The translations under genes were made by a program, and so were the position numbers. DNA of 47,463 nt, from NCBI GenBank assembly GCA_018433975.1, contig JAHDQE010000073.1, forward strand, positions 1 through 47,463, given 5' to 3'. The stretch is from Ornatilinea sp. (GTDB lineage: Bacteria; Chloroflexota; Anaerolineae; Anaerolineales; Anaerolineaceae). This document shows positions 23,397-34,121 of this stretch, piece by piece; within the stretch, counting starts at the first letter, position 1; every line of letters starts with the position of its first letter. Below the pieces are notes generated by a model that saw nothing but the letters and a program-made list of their open reading frames with translations, had not been told where the DNA came from and did no database searches.

Positions 23397-25322
23397 TTGT
23401 CGAAGGCATTACCACAGAATTATCGGGACGAGATCGCTTTATTTTACAGTGCCAGTCAGAAATTGAGCCGGACCCTGGATGTAAAATCGATTTTTAATAC
23501 GGTGCTGGAACTTATTACGGACCTGTTGCCCCTCTCTTCGCTGACACTCTCCCGCTATGACCGGGAAACTCAATTAATCCATGCCCTGTTTGTATTCCAT
23601 GAAGGGGAATATATTGATGTTGGCCCATTGCCGCCGATCCCATTGGAGGAAGAAGGGCATGGCATACAGAGCAGGGTGATCCGCAGCGGGAAACCGCTAT
23701 TGGTGGACGATTACGAGAAAGCGCTTAAGGAAACCAAAAACGTTTATTACTATGACGGTGAGGGACGCTTGCATCCAGAGCCGGATTCTCCGGAAGTGCC
23801 CCGCTCGGCGCTGCTGGTTCTGATGAAGCTTAAAGATGAAGTAGTGGGGGTGCTGTCGGTTTCCGTGAGCCGGAAAGATGCTTATACGCCGGACCATATG
23901 CGTCTGCTGGAAGGTCTGGCTTCTCATGTTGCCATCGCATTGAACAATGCCTTTTTATATCAGCGTTCCCAGGAGGAAATTGCGGAGCGGAAGCGCATTG
24001 AGCAGCGCCTTGAAAGCCTGGCTTCCCATGATGCTCTGACGGGGCTGGCGAACCGTTCGCTGGCGGGGGACCGGCTGCAGCACGCATTGACCCTGGCGGA
24101 ACGCAGTGGCAGAGAGGTGGGCGTTCTGTTCATCGATCTGGATGATTTTAAGATGGTCAATGACGTCTATTATCATGAATTTGGCGATAAGTTGCTCCAG
24201 CAGGTGGCCGTGCGGTTGCTGGCCACCAACCGGGAGTGTGATACTGTAGCGCGCATGGGGGGAGATGAATTTCTGGTGGTGATTGAGGATTTAAATGACT
24301 CGATGACCATCTCTGAGATTGCCGAGAGAGTCCGCGTTAAACTGGCGCAGCCCTTCATCATTGAGGGGGTGGAGATCTTAATCACGGCCAGTGTGGGGAT
24401 CAGCATTTATCCGACTGATGGGGAAACACCGCAAGAGCTGCTGCAATCCGCGGATATGGCCATGTACCGCGCCAAAGCGCAGGGTGGGGATGCCTACCGG
24501 TTCTTTTCCGTGGAACTGCTGGCCCAGTCTGCAGAACGGGTCGCGCTGCGGGGAGATCTGCGCAACGCTCTGGAACGGGAGGAACTGCGGTTGGATTACC
24601 AGCCCCAGGTGGATCTTTGCACCGGTAAAATCGTGGGCGTTGAAGCGCTGCTGCGCTGGCAGCATCCCGAAAAAGGGTTGCTTTCTCCGGGCAGGTTTGT
24701 CCCGCTGGCCGAGTCCAGCGGGGAGATCGCCAAAATTGGGCTTTGGGTACTGCGGACAGCCTGTTCACAGAACCGCCGGTGGAATCAAACGCTTTCCCCC
24801 GGCCTGCGGGTGGCGGTGAACGTTTCCGAGCGCCAGCTCAAGCAATCCGACTTTAGAGAGCAGGTTAAGAGCGTACTGGACGAGACCGGTTTGCCGCCGG
24901 AGAATCTGGAAATTGAGCTTACCGAGAACATTATCTCCAGGAATATTGTTGAGCTGGAAGATATTTTGGCCCGGTTGAAGACCCTGGGGGTGAGGCTGGC
25001 AGTAGATGATTTTGGGGTGGGCTATTCCAACTTGAATTTATTGTCACAGTTTGATTTCGATGTGATCAAGATTGACCGGGTCTTTGCGGTGAATGTGGAG
25101 AAAAATCCTAAGGATGTGGTCATTATTTCTGCAGTGATGGAAGTGGCACGAAAATTAGGGATTGAAGTGGTGGTGGAAGGGGTAGAAACGGAAGGCCAAC
25201 TGGCGATTTACCGTTCCATCAACTGCTCCGTGGTGCAGGGCTATCTGTACAGCCGTCCGGTACCCGTCCCTGAGATGGAGAGGATGTTAAGCAGGGAATC
25301 TTTTTCTGTTTTAAATTCGTAA
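23397..25322 (+). CDS. GAF-GGDEF-EAL protein (cyclic di-GMP synthesis and breakdown)
   Basis: About 642 residues, soluble. N-terminal GAF-type sensor (about 15-180), linker coiled coil with ERKRIEQRLESLASHDALTGL, GGDEF domain with intact MGGDEF (288-292 for GGDEF) and an RxxD inhibitory site (RECD) five residues before it, then a complete EAL domain: EAL 416-418 in VEALLRWQHP, NVSERQL, ELTEN, VDDFGVGYSN, IKIDR, VEGVETEGQ, QGY. Both activities look possible. The TTG at 23397 is favoured for its GGGAGG site at 23385-23390; a GTG at 23364 is in frame upstream. Not clearly linked to the exporter operon before it. Confidence 0.93.
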   Translation: MSKALPQNYRDEIALFYSASQKLSRTLDVKSIFNTVLELITDLLPLSSLTLSRYDRETQLIHALFVFHEGEYIDVGPLPPIPLEEEGHGIQSRVIRSGKPLLVDDYEKALKETKNVYYYDGEGRLHPEPDSPEVPRSALLVLMKLKDEVVGVLSVSVSRKDAYTPDHMRLLEGLASHVAIALNNAFLYQRSQEEIAERKRIEQRLESLASHDALTGLANRSLAGDRLQHALTLAERSGREVGVLFIDLDDFKMVNDVYYHEFGDKLLQQVAVRLLATNRECDTVARMGGDEFLVVIEDLNDSMTISEIAERVRVKLAQPFIIEGVEILITASVGISIYPTDGETPQELLQSADMAMYRAKAQGGDAYRFFSVELLAQSAERVALRGDLRNALEREELRLDYQPQVDLCTGKIVGVEALLRWQHPEKGLLSPGRFVPLAESSGEIAKIGLWVLRTACSQNRRWNQTLSPGLRVAVNVSERQLKQSDFREQVKSVLDETGLPPENLEIELTENIISRNIVELEDILARLKTLGVRLAVDDFGVGYSNLNLLSQFDFDVIKIDRVFAVNVEKNPKDVVIISAVMEVARKLGIEVVVEGVETEGQLAIYRSINCSVVQGYLYSRPVPVPEMERMLSRESFSVLNS

Positions 25323-25350
25323 CCGGCGATTTAAGCAGTTGGAGAAAAAG

Positions 25351-25381
25351 AGCGGTGTGTTGAAAGCTTCAACACACCGCT
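25351..25381. terminator. Bidirectional terminator
   Basis: Perfect 14-bp stem AGCGGTGTGTTGAA with its complement and an AGC loop, between two convergent genes. T-rich sequence follows on both strands (GATTTGTTC on plus, CTTTTTCTCC on minus). Confidence 0.85.
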
Positions 25382-25404
25382 GATTTGTTCTGTAACCTGA
25401 ATGA

Positions 25405-25785
25405 CTATTCCTCTTTCTTTGGCGCAGCCTGGATCATGGCGAAGGTCACACCGGATGGTTCGTTGAACAAACAGATTTTGGAACCGCTTGGAATCTCAAT
25501 AGGCCCTTCAACGATGAACCCGCCGTGAGCTTCAACCTGCCTGGCTTTCTCTTCAATATCTTCAACGTGGATATACAGGGTGACAAAGGGAAGTTTCGCC
25601 TTCTTCAGGGTGAAAATGCCGCCCCACACACCCTGCTCGAGCGGGGCGGTGGTGACTCCGTAAAAGCCCAGTCGCTCATCGAACTCGACCTCCCATTCAA
25701 AAACCTCGCGGAAGAATTGGACGGTTTTCTCCTGGTCGTGGGTTGCCAGCTCCCAGAAGGCAACCGGATTTTTGGTTAATGACAT
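25405..25785 (-). CDS. VOC-superfamily protein (glyoxalase/bleomycin resistance-like)
   Basis: 126 residues, one vicinal-oxygen-chelate unit pair. Seen: KNPVAFWELATHDQEKTVQFFREVFEW at the start, where the usual metal ligand His is replaced by the W-E of FWEL, and FNEPSGVTFAMIQ at the end, typical of the metal-poor VOC branch often annotated as bleomycin-resistance-like. GGAGAAG precedes the ATG. Function is unknown; many such proteins bind small ligands. Confidence 0.8.
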   Translation of the reverse strand: MSLTKNPVAFWELATHDQEKTVQFFREVFEWEVEFDERLGFYGVTTAPLEQGVWGGIFTLKKAKLPFVTLYIHVEDIEEKARQVEAHGGFIVEGPIEIPSGSKICLFNEPSGVTFAMIQAAPKKEE

Positions 25786-25898
25786 GTCTTCTCCTTTTTT
25801 ATCTTGTGAACACGCTCTGAGTCTATTTTACAGAGAGAATGGTCTGCTGGCTAGCCACTTCCGGAGATTTACGGGAGAAGGTTTTAGAGTGGCCCGGT

Positions 25899-26525
25899 CT
25901 ATTCGGGGGAGGCCAGTCCTTCCAGGTGCGCGCAGTCGTTCAGGGTAATCAGCGAGAAAGTCTGTTTTTCGGGGTTATAAGATAAGGTGGTAATGGAGCA
26001 GTGGTCAATCTGTAAATTGAAGCGTTTTTCGATGCCCATCCCGAGATAAATGCTGACCAGTGACCGGATCACTCCGGCGTGAGTGACCAGCAGAATCGGG
26101 TCTTCAGGCTTTTGAACCAGTTCTCGCAGCAGCCGGTCGGTGCGAAAAAACACCAGGCTGCCGTTCTCGCCGTTGGGATAAGGCAGGTCGCTGGTGCGTG
26201 CTTTCCAGGCTGAATAATATTCTTCATCCAGTGCCTCGCGCTCGGCTGAGTTTTTGCCTTCCCAGTCACCCAGAAAAATCTCGCGGAGCTCCAACCGGAT
26301 ATCCACCGGCGCACCGATATGCCGGTTGGCGAATTGTGTGGTCTGCCGGGTGCGGATCAGATCGCTGGTGTAAATGCGTTGAATGCCGAAAGCCGCCAGA
26401 CGGCGACCGGCTGCATCGGCCTGCTGCTCTCCAAATGAGGTCAGGTCCGAATCAAACCACCCGATTTCATTGAAACGTTCCTGGTCGAAACGTTTTTCAC
26501 CATGCCGTAATAAATGAATCTGCAT
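25899..26525 (-). CDS. Histidine phosphatase family protein (phosphoglycerate mutase-like)
   Basis: 208 residues, cytoplasmic. Catalytic RHG at the start (H8 of LLRHGEKRFD), the second-shell arginine and acid in SDLIRTRQT and ELREIFLGDWEG, and the late histidine in LLVTHAGVIRSL. Broad-specificity phosphatase; GpmB/CobC type activities are alternatives. It is downstream of phosphoglucomutase on the same strand but separated by a terminator, so not an obvious operon partner. Confidence 0.86.
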   Translation of the reverse strand: MQIHLLRHGEKRFDQERFNEIGWFDSDLTSFGEQQADAAGRRLAAFGIQRIYTSDLIRTRQTTQFANRHIGAPVDIRLELREIFLGDWEGKNSAEREALDEEYYSAWKARTSDLPYPNGENGSLVFFRTDRLLRELVQKPEDPILLVTHAGVIRSLVSIYLGMGIEKRFNLQIDHCSITTLSYNPEKQTFSLITLNDCAHLEGLASPE

Positions 26526-26821
26526 GTGTTGTTATCTCCTTTGACGTGAGGGCTCGGCACATTGACCGGCTTCCGCAGGAGATTATATCAGCAGATGGCG
26601 GGCATGGCCGGTTTAGGTCTCACGCCGGGAAATTCTTTAAAAACCTTTGCGCATTGCGCTTTTTCGTTTTCTTTCTGTCGGATGTAAGAAGAAGTTTTTT
26701 CTGGACTGCCCTGCTGCTCGTGCTCAGCTCTGATCGGGTTGTGAATTTTAAAAAAGTCAGCCCCATCCTGCGATGGATGGGGCTGATGATGACACTTTTC
26801 AAAATGATATTCGATAAAAGT
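26526..26821. other. Intergenic region between phosphatase and phosphoglucomutase genes
   Basis: Nearly 300 bp with no credible gene. It contains the phosphoglucomutase terminator at 26758-26785; AT-rich stretches next to it could hold the phosphatase promoter, but no strong box pair was found. Confidence 0.5.
26758..26785 (-). terminator. Terminator of the phosphoglucomutase gene
   Basis: 11-bp stem CAGCCCCATCC with its complement and a 6-nt loop; on the minus strand it is followed by ACTTTTTTAAAATT. It starts 37 nt after the minus-strand stop. Confidence 0.85.
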
Positions 26822-28462
26822 TTACTTCAAAGCTGCATCAACGATGGCCTGTGCTTCGGTCTGGAGCAGCGCGAGATGCTTCTCATCCACGAAGCTCTCC
26901 GCGTAGATCTTATAGACCTCTTCCGTTCCGGATGGGCGGGCTGCAAACCAGCCGTTACCGGTGACTACTTTGAGACCGCCGATGGGGGCGTCGTTATAGG
27001 GCGCGCGGGTCAATTTGGCAAGGATTTTATCTCCGGCCAACTGGTCTGCGGAAACCTGTTCGGGAGAGAGATTTGCCAAAATCCGTTTCCCCGCCGGGCT
27101 GATGGGGGAATCTTTGCGGGCATACCAGGACTTTCCAAAGAGGCTTTCCAGTTCCTGGTAATGCAGTCCGGGATCGCGGCCCGTGGTAGCGAGGATTTCG
27201 GCTGCCAGCAGGTCAAGCAAGAATCCGTCTTTGTCGGTTGTCCAGACGGTGCCATCCTGGCGCAGGAAGGAAGCCCCGGCGCTCTCTTCTCCGCCGAAGC
27301 CGAACGATCCATCCAGTATTCCATCCACAAGCCACTTGAAACCGACCGGCACCTCCCACAGTTTGCGCCCCAGGTGGTTAGCCACCCGGTCGATCATTGA
27401 GCTGGAAACCAGGGTCTTGCCGATGCCCACGTGTTTTCCCCAGCCGGGCCGGTTCTGGAATAAATACCAGATCGCAGTTGCCAGGTAGTGATTGGGATTC
27501 ATCAGCCCCACGCTGCGGGTGACAATGCCGTGGCGGTCGTAATCCGTGTCGTTGCCAAAAGCAATATCAAATTGATCCTTGAGCCGGACCAGACCGGCCA
27601 TGGCATACGGCGAAGAGCAATCCATGCGGATTTTGCCGTCATGGTCGAGGGTCATAAACCCAAAAGTCGGGTCAACCCGCGGGTTGACCACCTCGATATT
27701 CAGGCCGTACTTCGCGGCGATCGGTGCCCAATAGGCGATTCCCGAGCCGCCCATCGGGTCCACGCCGATCTTCAGCCCGGCAGCCTGAATGGCCTGCATG
27801 TTGATGACATTTTCCAAATCGTCCACATAGGGGGTGATGTAATCATACCGGTGAATGTTAGGGGCTTTGAGCGCTTTTTCCACCGGGATGCGTTGGACGG
27901 CTTTCAGTCCATCCGCGATGATCTCATTGGCGCGGTTCTGAATCCATTGGGTGGTCTGGGTGTTGGCCGGGCCGCCTGAGGGAGGATTATATTTAATGCC
28001 GCCGTCTTCCGGTGGGTTGTGGGAGGGGGTGATCACCACGCCATCCGCCAGGCCGGAAGTACGGTCCCGGTTGTAGGTCAGGATGGCATGCGAGATGACC
28101 GGGGTGGGCGTGTAGCCCAGACCCTGCTGGATCATGGTTTCGACTCCGTTGGCCGCGAACACCTCAATGGCCGAGTAAAGAGCGGGCTCCGACAGGGCGT
28201 GGGTATCCATTCCCAGGTACAATGGGCCGGAGGTGCCCTGAGATTTGCGCAGTTCGGAGACAGCCTGGCTGATGGCCAGGATATGTGCTTCATTAAAGGC
28301 ATTGTCGAGGGATGAACCCCGATGCCCGGAAGTGCCGAAGGCAACCCGCTGGGAAGGGATATCCGGGTCCGGTTGGCGGGTGTAGTAGGCTGAAACCAAC
28401 CTGGGGACGTTAATTAAGGTTTCATAAGGAGCGGGTTTACCGGCCAGTGGGTGTATACTCAT
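26822..28462 (-). CDS. pgm: Phosphoglucomutase, alpha-D-glucose-phosphate specific
   Basis: Interconverts glucose 1-phosphate and glucose 6-phosphate, cytoplasmic, 546 residues, the length of the bacterial Pgm type. Seen: [10 protein letters not shown] near the N-terminus, phosphoserine loop TPSHNP (S147), metal loop [10 protein letters not shown], sugar-binding [10 protein letters not shown] and the C-terminal phosphate-binding [15 protein letters not shown] precedes the ATG. Single-gene unit with its own terminator. Assignment to the alpha-D-glucose-specific type rather than phosphomannomutase rests on length and TSGHRGS. Confidence 0.95.
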   Translation of the reverse strand: MSIHPLAGKPAPYETLINVPRLVSAYYTRQPDPDIPSQRVAFGTSGHRGSSLDNAFNEAHILAISQAVSELRKSQGTSGPLYLGMDTHALSEPALYSAIEVFAANGVETMIQQGLGYTPTPVISHAILTYNRDRTSGLADGVVITPSHNPPEDGGIKYNPPSGGPANTQTTQWIQNRANEIIADGLKAVQRIPVEKALKAPNIHRYDYITPYVDDLENVINMQAIQAAGLKIGVDPMGGSGIAYWAPIAAKYGLNIEVVNPRVDPTFGFMTLDHDGKIRMDCSSPYAMAGLVRLKDQFDIAFGNDTDYDRHGIVTRSVGLMNPNHYLATAIWYLFQNRPGWGKHVGIGKTLVSSSMIDRVANHLGRKLWEVPVGFKWLVDGILDGSFGFGGEESAGASFLRQDGTVWTTDKDGFLLDLLAAEILATTGRDPGLHYQELESLFGKSWYARKDSPISPAGKRILANLSPEQVSADQLAGDKILAKLTRAPYNDAPIGGLKVVTGNGWFAARPSGTEEVYKIYAESFVDEKHLALLQTEAQAIVDAALK

Positions 28463-28603
28463 TTATCCTCCTGTGGAAACAAATAGAAGTGAAGATTTTA
28501 TAGATGCTGTCAGGTTCGGGTTCAACCGGTTGATTTTATAAAAACATGCCGGATTGAAAACGATTATACAGCAGATACGGCGTCTGTACGGACAGGTCCG
28601 GGT

Positions 28604-29515
28604 TTATGCTTTGGGCAGGAAATCCGGATTGGAGAAAGCGGGATTGGGATAGGCGTAGAAACCCTGTCCGGATTTTACGCCGAGCTTTCCCTGTTCCACA
28701 AAATGCCGTTTTAAATAATCTGCATTGGCCTGAAGTTGTGGGTCCCGGGTGACGCCGGCCCAGTAGTCCGTGATTTCCCAGGCAGTGTCCAGCCCGACTC
28801 CGTCCAGAATACCCATGGGGCCGAGGGGCATCTTCATCACGCCCATCCAGGCCCGGTCAATGTCGTGAGGGGCGGCGATTCCATTTGCTGCCAGTGTGAT
28901 GGCAGCCCCGTTGAGCGCGTTGAGCATGGCGTTGAATACGTAGCCATGGTTCTCTTTTTTCAATACGATGGGGATCTGTCCAATACGGTGTCCGAAGCCC
29001 TCCAATATCTCTACGACTTCCGGCGCGGTTCCCGGATGGGGCATGATGTCCATCACGTTGCTGATCCATACCGTGGTGTGGAAGTGCATGGCAACGAACC
29101 GTTCCGGGCGCCCGGTGGTTGGGGCGATCATGGAGGGGATCAGACTGGAAGTGTTGGTGGTGAAAATGGTTTCCGAGGGGCACAGGCGGTTGAATTGAGC
29201 AAAGACTTTTCCCTTGAGCGTCGGATTCTCCGGGATCGATTCACTCAATAGATCCACGCCGGCAGCAGCTTCCGCCGGGTCATTTATGGCAGAAATGCGC
29301 GCCAGCGCAGCCTGCATGCGTTCGGATGTAGATAGACCCTGTGCAACAATGTCCTGCGCATAGGTTTCAATTCGGGATTGGGCGGTGACCAGTGCTGCCG
29401 CTTTTACATCGTATAACCGGACGGTGAAATTGTGCATGGCGCATTGCAGCGCAATCTGCTGTCCCATGGTTCCTGCGCCAACAACTAAAATGGTTTGGAT
29501 TTCTTCAGGTTTCAT
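28604..29515 (-). CDS. 3-hydroxyacyl-CoA (3-hydroxybutyryl-CoA) dehydrogenase
   Basis: NAD-dependent oxidation of a 3-hydroxyacyl-CoA, or reverse. 303 residues. Rossmann motif GAGTMGQQIA, ESIPENPTLKGKVF, TNTSSLIPS, catalytic-region His in VAMHFHTTVW (standard enzymes have HFFNP), then C-terminal all-helical domain with NGIAAPHDIDRAW and LGPMGILDGVGLD. Start at 29515 follows AGGGGAGA; an upstream in-frame start adds 20 residues with no family match. The altered HFHTT segment, in place of HFFNP, means another 3-hydroxy acid (for example L-gulonate-type) cannot be excluded. Could supply the next step after the crotonases at the left end, but it lies far from them. Confidence 0.84.
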   Translation of the reverse strand: MKPEEIQTILVVGAGTMGQQIALQCAMHNFTVRLYDVKAAALVTAQSRIETYAQDIVAQGLSTSERMQAALARISAINDPAEAAAGVDLLSESIPENPTLKGKVFAQFNRLCPSETIFTTNTSSLIPSMIAPTTGRPERFVAMHFHTTVWISNVMDIMPHPGTAPEVVEILEGFGHRIGQIPIVLKKENHGYVFNAMLNALNGAAITLAANGIAAPHDIDRAWMGVMKMPLGPMGILDGVGLDTAWEITDYWAGVTRDPQLQANADYLKRHFVEQGKLGVKSGQGFYAYPNPAFSNPDFLPKA

Positions 29516-29614
29516 AACAAATCTCCCCTTGCTGTTTCCCTGCAGCGGATTGGATGCTGTCAGGGGGATATACACTATAAAAACGATTGTAGCATGAAAG
29601 GGGATTTTTTTTGT

Positions 29615-30283
29615 TTACTTTGTATGGGCGGAGAGGTATTGTTTAGCAATTTTACGCGTGCGCGGGCTGGAACAATCCAGTGCGCGTTGTGCAAAGGCCA
29701 GCATGTCGGCATGACAGGCCTGGGGAATCCGGGAAAAATACTGCTCGAAGGCCCCCAGGATATCCCCCCGCAGTATGTCTTTACGGTCGGGAGTGTGGCG
29801 GGTGCTCTCAAGCTCCAGCAAACGGGTGGTGATCCGAGCGGCCAGGTCGGGCCGGGCCAGAGCAACTTTGGCGATACTCTGCGCCAGATAGCGTGTTACC
29901 ATAACTTTGGAGTCGTCCAGCAGCCCCAGATAGTGCTCAAAGAGGGTGTCGAAACGGTGTTCGGTGTCGGCGGGAAGCACAAAGGCCAGCAGCGCAGCTC
30001 CGCTGGAACGGTGGAACCCGTTGGGGCTGTCCAGCAGTCCGGTCAGGGTATCCCAGGCCGGGTAGAGCCGTTCGGGGTGTTGGGCGGCCAGCCGTTCCAG
30101 CGCACGCACGGCGTTATAACGCAGGACCTCGTTTTTTTCGGAGAGGCAGGCCACCAGCGTATCCCGTACGGCGTCATTTCCCAGCGCAATAGCGGCAAGC
30201 TCATCCAATGCTTTGCCTTCTTTATCTTGCAGGGCAGCTTGTGCTTCTGGCGGCAGCTTTTCGATTTGCAGGTCGATGGACAT
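29615..30283 (-). CDS. HEAT-repeat protein
   Basis: 222 residues, wholly helical by pattern. Repeated units such as VLRYNAVRALERLAAQHPERL, MVTRYLAQSIAKVALARPDLA and FHRSSGAALLAFVLPADTEH give a HEAT/ARM-like solenoid. No catalytic motif. Ribosome site AAGGACG. Role unknown; a scaffolding or regulatory partner is typical. It lies between the TetR gene of the exporter and the hydroxyacyl-CoA dehydrogenase, with gaps of 62 and 99 nt. Confidence 0.72.
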   Translation of the reverse strand: MSIDLQIEKLPPEAQAALQDKEGKALDELAAIALGNDAVRDTLVACLSEKNEVLRYNAVRALERLAAQHPERLYPAWDTLTGLLDSPNGFHRSSGAALLAFVLPADTEHRFDTLFEHYLGLLDDSKVMVTRYLAQSIAKVALARPDLAARITTRLLELESTRHTPDRKDILRGDILGAFEQYFSRIPQACHADMLAFAQRALDCSSPRTRKIAKQYLSAHTK

Positions 30284-30345
30284 CTTTTTCGTCCTTTACA
30301 TTTCCCATCATACGGATTTCAACGCTAAAAAACAAGAGGCTCTTC

Positions 30346-30912
30346 TCAGGCATCCGACCGCAGCCCTTTCATGCCGGTGCGAAACATCAAAAGCACCATT
30401 TCCTCCATTTTTTGGGAGGTGTAGGGCATGCCCTGCTCCAGCCACCATACCAGGATGCTCACCAGCGCACCGGCATAGTAGATGCTGGCGACCTCCAGCG
30501 GGACGCGTGAGGGCGAGATGATATCCTGGATCAGCATCCTGGCACGATCGGCGATGAAATCCCGTGCCTGCTGGTAAGCGATGGTTTTCCCCGCTCCATA
30601 CAGGATGACCAGAAATAGATCCCGGTTTGCAGCCGCATAATCAAACACGACCCTTAATGGGAATGGATCATCGAATGTGCTGTGGACGTTATCAATTTGT
30701 TCCACCAGAGCCTGGTAGCCTTCCCGCATGCTGGTCAGCAGCAGGTCTTCCTTATCTTTGTAATGCATGTAAAAGGTGGCCCGACCGAGGTTGGCCCGGT
30801 CGGTGATATCCTGAATGGTGATGGACTCATAACCTGTTTCGAGGATCAATTCCATCAGTGCACTGCGCAGTAAAGCGCGTGTGCGGGTTATACGCCGGTC
30901 TCGTTTTACCAT
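30346..30912 (-). CDS. TetR-family transcriptional regulator
   Basis: 188 residues. N-terminal HTH (about 8-55): RRITRTRALLRSALMELI, TIQDITDRANLGRATFYMHY, KDKEDLL. The C-terminal half resembles the TetR_C branch found next to ABC exporters (LVSILVWWLEQGMPYTSQKMEEMVLLMF). It is the last gene of the minus-strand unit 34824-30346, 48 nt after the permease. The palindrome at 34844-34860 before the first ATPase gene is its probable operator. Confidence 0.87.
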   Translation of the reverse strand: MVKRDRRITRTRALLRSALMELILETGYESITIQDITDRANLGRATFYMHYKDKEDLLLTSMREGYQALVEQIDNVHSTFDDPFPLRVVFDYAAANRDLFLVILYGAGKTIAYQQARDFIADRARMLIQDIISPSRVPLEVASIYYAGALVSILVWWLEQGMPYTSQKMEEMVLLMFRTGMKGLRSDA

Positions 30913-30960
30913 GACAGACTCACTTTCACGTAATTGCGAATATTTTTTAATGGCTCATAT

Positions 30961-33381
30961 TTATTCATACGCCAGCACTTCCCGGATTGTCATGCTGCTT
31001 GCGCTGCGTGCAGGTACGATACTGGCCAGGATGGACAGCACCACCACAATGATGAACCACAAAACAAAACCTTTGGGGGTCAGAACAAAATCGCTTGAGG
31101 CCTTGAAAATAGCCTGGGTAACCACATCGCCCAGCGCTTTGGTGATCGGCAGGGAAAACAGCGCGCCGATCAGGTAGCTCACAAAGCCGATGATCAGGCC
31201 CTCCACCATTACCAAACGGGTGATGACCCGGTTGTGTGCCCCGATGGCACGCAGGATGCCGATTTCGCTGGTGCGTTCCATGACATTCAGGCTCAGCGTT
31301 CCGCTCAGACCGATACTTCCGACGATTCCGGTCAACACGGCCAGAACCAACAGGGAGAAGATAATGATTCCCATCTTTTCAACAGGATCCTTGATCATTT
31401 TGTGGAGGCTGGTAATGCTGGATAGTTCAATACCTTCATCCAGTAAGGCCTGATTGATTCGTTGGGTCATTTCCGACTGGAATTGTGAGTCGTGCCGTTC
31501 GGTGATCACCCGGTAGGTCCGGGCTTGAGAGCGGGAATGCAGGGTCTGGTTCAGTGTGGTTTCGTTGGTGTAAGCCATCTTCTGATCCATGCCGGTATAA
31601 TGGAAAATTCCCACCACATCCCAGATTTCTTTCCGGCCGTTCAGTTCCATCCGGATCTGGTCACCCGGTTTCAAGTCCGGAAAAATATTCCAGAAGGCAT
31701 CATTCACGACCATTGCGTTGTGGTCCTGTGGTGTGACCCATCGACCCTCCTGAGTGATGGGGTCAACAATCTGGGTATCATCCGGCGGTGCCAGCAGCCT
31801 GACCCAGATCTCCTGATCATTCTCAAGCGTAATTTTTGCCGAAGCGGTTTTCCAGGCTTCCACCCGGTTTACACCGGGGGTGCTTTCCAATATCTGCTGA
31901 ATTTTTTGCGCCGGGTAACTGTAGGTTGTGTCCACGAAAACATCGGCCGAGGAATAATTGGTGATCCGTTCAATTTGCTGGTCGAGAGATAACTGGACGT
32001 TGAAAACGGAGATAAAGATTGCCCCGCCCAGTGCAAAAGTGAACAGAGTAATCGCAAGGCGGGTCTTGTTGCGGAAGGTGTTGCGCAGTGCCAGCAGAGT
32101 GATGCCGGTTGCCCAGCGCAGGTGGTCCAACCAGCGATCAAACCAGCTGGATTTTCCGGAGCTGTGGGTTAATGTCCCGCTCAATGCCTGCTGGACCGTT
32201 ACGCCGGAACCCCTCAGGACGGGAACCATGGCAGCGGCCAGGGGCACCGCCACGGCAACGACCAGCTGCAGAAGGACTGCCACCGGGACGAAAGGAACCT
32301 GACTCCGCTCGATGAGCTCTCCATTGAGGGCATCTGCAGACATGGCACTGATCCGGTAGCCGGCATAGGCGCCGGTGGGGATGGCAATCGCTAATGAGAT
32401 CAGCCCCAGGATAGTCACCAGAGTCAGGTACATGCCGATCACCTGCCGGCGGTCGGCACCGATCAGCTTCATCACCCCGATCTGGCGGATTTGCTGGGCC
32501 ATCAGGGCGTTCATGGTGTTGGAGATCAGCGAGGCGCTCAGGATTACGGTGAAGCCCCCCAACAATCCCAGGATGCTGATCACGGCCTGGATGTAGTTCC
32601 CATAGGGATGCTTGTTGGTCGGAGAGGTGCTGACTTTTGAAACCAGCCGGCCGCTGTTTTCAATCTGGTTCCTGACCTGGTCGGCGACTTCCTGTAAATG
32701 CTGTTCGTCGTTTGAGTCGCCGGTGACCGTGGCATACAGAGTGGTGAAGTTGTTCTCTGCATGCAGGTATTCCAGCGAATCCCGGGCGACGTATCCGTGA
32801 TTGGGATGGAGTGTTCCAACCAGGTCCAGGGTGTAATCCTTGGCGCTTCCTGTGATCTGCAAGGTACGTAAAGTATCATCCTGCAGCTTGATTTCCAGGG
32901 TATCGCCTACTTTTCCACCCATTTCCTCCAGCGTGTCTTTCATCAGGAGGACATCCTGCTTATCCTGACCGATGCGGCCTTCAAACAGGGTCAGTTTTTT
33001 AACCTCCTGGTGAGAAAGGTCTTCAAATGCGGAAAGGTCAATGTCGATCCAATCCGTCTTGCCGGTAATGCGGGCCTGAACCGGTACCACACGGCGTCCT
33101 TCTACCCGGTCCACAGTGGCGAGCTTCTCAATGCTGTCCAGCAGTTCCCGGTCAAAGCTGGTTGTGGAGACCTCGATGTTGGCCGGGACGGCGGTCACAT
33201 AAGTGTGTTCCATTCCGCGGGGGAGGATGATATAGGATACGGCGATCATACCAACGGCGAATACGCCAATAAAGATTGAAGCCACGACCAGCAGCGTGCG
33301 GGCCCGGTTTTCCCACAGGTCCGCCAGCACTTTTTCCCAGCGCGGGGGCAGCATTCCTTTTCCGGATGGAAACAGTTTCAT
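30961..33381 (-). CDS. Large ABC transporter permease with two FtsX domains
   Basis: 806 residues. One helix near residues 25-50 ([20 protein letters not shown]), an external domain to about 270, three helices to about 410, then a second half with helix at about 440-460, a second external domain and three C-terminal helices, with [19 protein letters not shown] in the last cytoplasmic loop. Duplicated FtsX layout as in MacB-type or BceB-related exporters with two permease halves in one chain. ATG overlaps the stop of the ATPase gene (ATGA at 33378-33381), so translation is coupled. Confidence 0.9.
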   Translation of the reverse strand: MKLFPSGKGMLPPRWEKVLADLWENRARTLLVVASIFIGVFAVGMIAVSYIILPRGMEHTYVTAVPANIEVSTTSFDRELLDSIEKLATVDRVEGRRVVPVQARITGKTDWIDIDLSAFEDLSHQEVKKLTLFEGRIGQDKQDVLLMKDTLEEMGGKVGDTLEIKLQDDTLRTLQITGSAKDYTLDLVGTLHPNHGYVARDSLEYLHAENNFTTLYATVTGDSNDEQHLQEVADQVRNQIENSGRLVSKVSTSPTNKHPYGNYIQAVISILGLLGGFTVILSASLISNTMNALMAQQIRQIGVMKLIGADRRQVIGMYLTLVTILGLISLAIAIPTGAYAGYRISAMSADALNGELIERSQVPFVPVAVLLQLVVAVAVPLAAAMVPVLRGSGVTVQQALSGTLTHSSGKSSWFDRWLDHLRWATGITLLALRNTFRNKTRLAITLFTFALGGAIFISVFNVQLSLDQQIERITNYSSADVFVDTTYSYPAQKIQQILESTPGVNRVEAWKTASAKITLENDQEIWVRLLAPPDDTQIVDPITQEGRWVTPQDHNAMVVNDAFWNIFPDLKPGDQIRMELNGRKEIWDVVGIFHYTGMDQKMAYTNETTLNQTLHSRSQARTYRVITERHDSQFQSEMTQRINQALLDEGIELSSITSLHKMIKDPVEKMGIIIFSLLVLAVLTGIVGSIGLSGTLSLNVMERTSEIGILRAIGAHNRVITRLVMVEGLIIGFVSYLIGALFSLPITKALGDVVTQAIFKASSDFVLTPKGFVLWFIIVVVLSILASIVPARSASSMTIREVLAYE

Positions 33382-34121
33382 GCGCCGCCTCCCTCCGGCC
33401 GGTTTGTAAGGCTGTCGCCGACCAGCTTCCCATCCGAGAGCCGCAGAGTGCGGCGGGCACGCCGGGCCAATTCGTTGTCATGGGTAACGTAGATCACGGT
33501 CTTGCCCTGCGTGGAAAGGCGTTCAAAGATATGGAAGACGTTCTCCGCCGCGGTTGAACCCAGATTGCCGGTGGGCTCGTCGGCGATGAGGATGGGCGGG
33601 TCGTTGGCAATAGCACGGGCGATGGCCGCGCTTTGTTGTTGGCCCCCCGAGACAGTATGCGGCTTCTTGTTCAGCTGTCCTTCCAACCCCACCTCACTCA
33701 GGAGCATCCGGGCGCGGGCCAGCCGTTCCTCGGGGGTGTAAAGCTCCGCGATCTGCATGGGGAGCAGGACGTTTTCCAGCAGACTGAGGACCGGGATGAG
33801 CTGGTAGAACTGGAAGACGATCCCCAGATTGCGTCCTCTCCAATGCGCCATCTGGTTTTCCGACATGCTGTGCAGGGGCTGCCCGGCGACCAGAATCTCA
33901 CCGGAGCTGGGTTTATCGATTCCCGTGATCATGTTCATCAGGGTGGATTTACCGCTCCCGGAACGCCCCACTACTGAGATGAACTCGCCCTGCTCAAGGG
34001 TCAGGTTAATATTCTGCAGCGCCATAAAATCGCCTGCGGTGGTGTGGTACACCTTACAGATCTGCCTGAGCCGGATCAACGCGCTGTCGGATTGGGCGGT
34101 GGTTGGAGTTTTCTCAATCAC
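33378..34121 (-). CDS. ABC transporter ATPase with degenerate signature and D-loop
   Basis: About 247 residues. Walker [10 protein letters not shown] and Walker B LIADEPT are intact, but the signature reads [14 protein letters not shown] (standard [10 protein letters not shown]) and the D-loop reads [11 protein letters not shown] (standard GNLD). So one composite ATP site may be weakened. The GTG at 34121 is preferred, with GGAGG 9 nt upstream at 34131-34135; the first ATG of the frame (34154) would overlap the previous gene by 41 nt. It partners the canonical ATPase at 34114 and the large permease. Confidence 0.88.
   Translation of the reverse strand: MIEKTPTTAQSDSALIRLRQICKVYHTTAGDFMALQNINLTLEQGEFISVVGRSGSGKSTLMNMITGIDKPSSGEILVAGQPLHSMSENQMAHWRGRNLGIVFQFYQLIPVLSLLENVLLPMQIAELYTPEERLARARMLLSEVGLEGQLNKKPHTVSGGQQQSAAIARAIANDPPILIADEPTGNLGSTAAENVFHIFERLSTQGKTVIYVTHDNELARRARRTLRLSDGKLVGDSLTNRPEGGGA

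Noticed and set aside
26546..27400. Plus-strand frame of 284 codons near phosphoglucomutase
   Set aside because: Mostly antisense to phosphoglucomutase and crosses its terminator; no recognisable domain.
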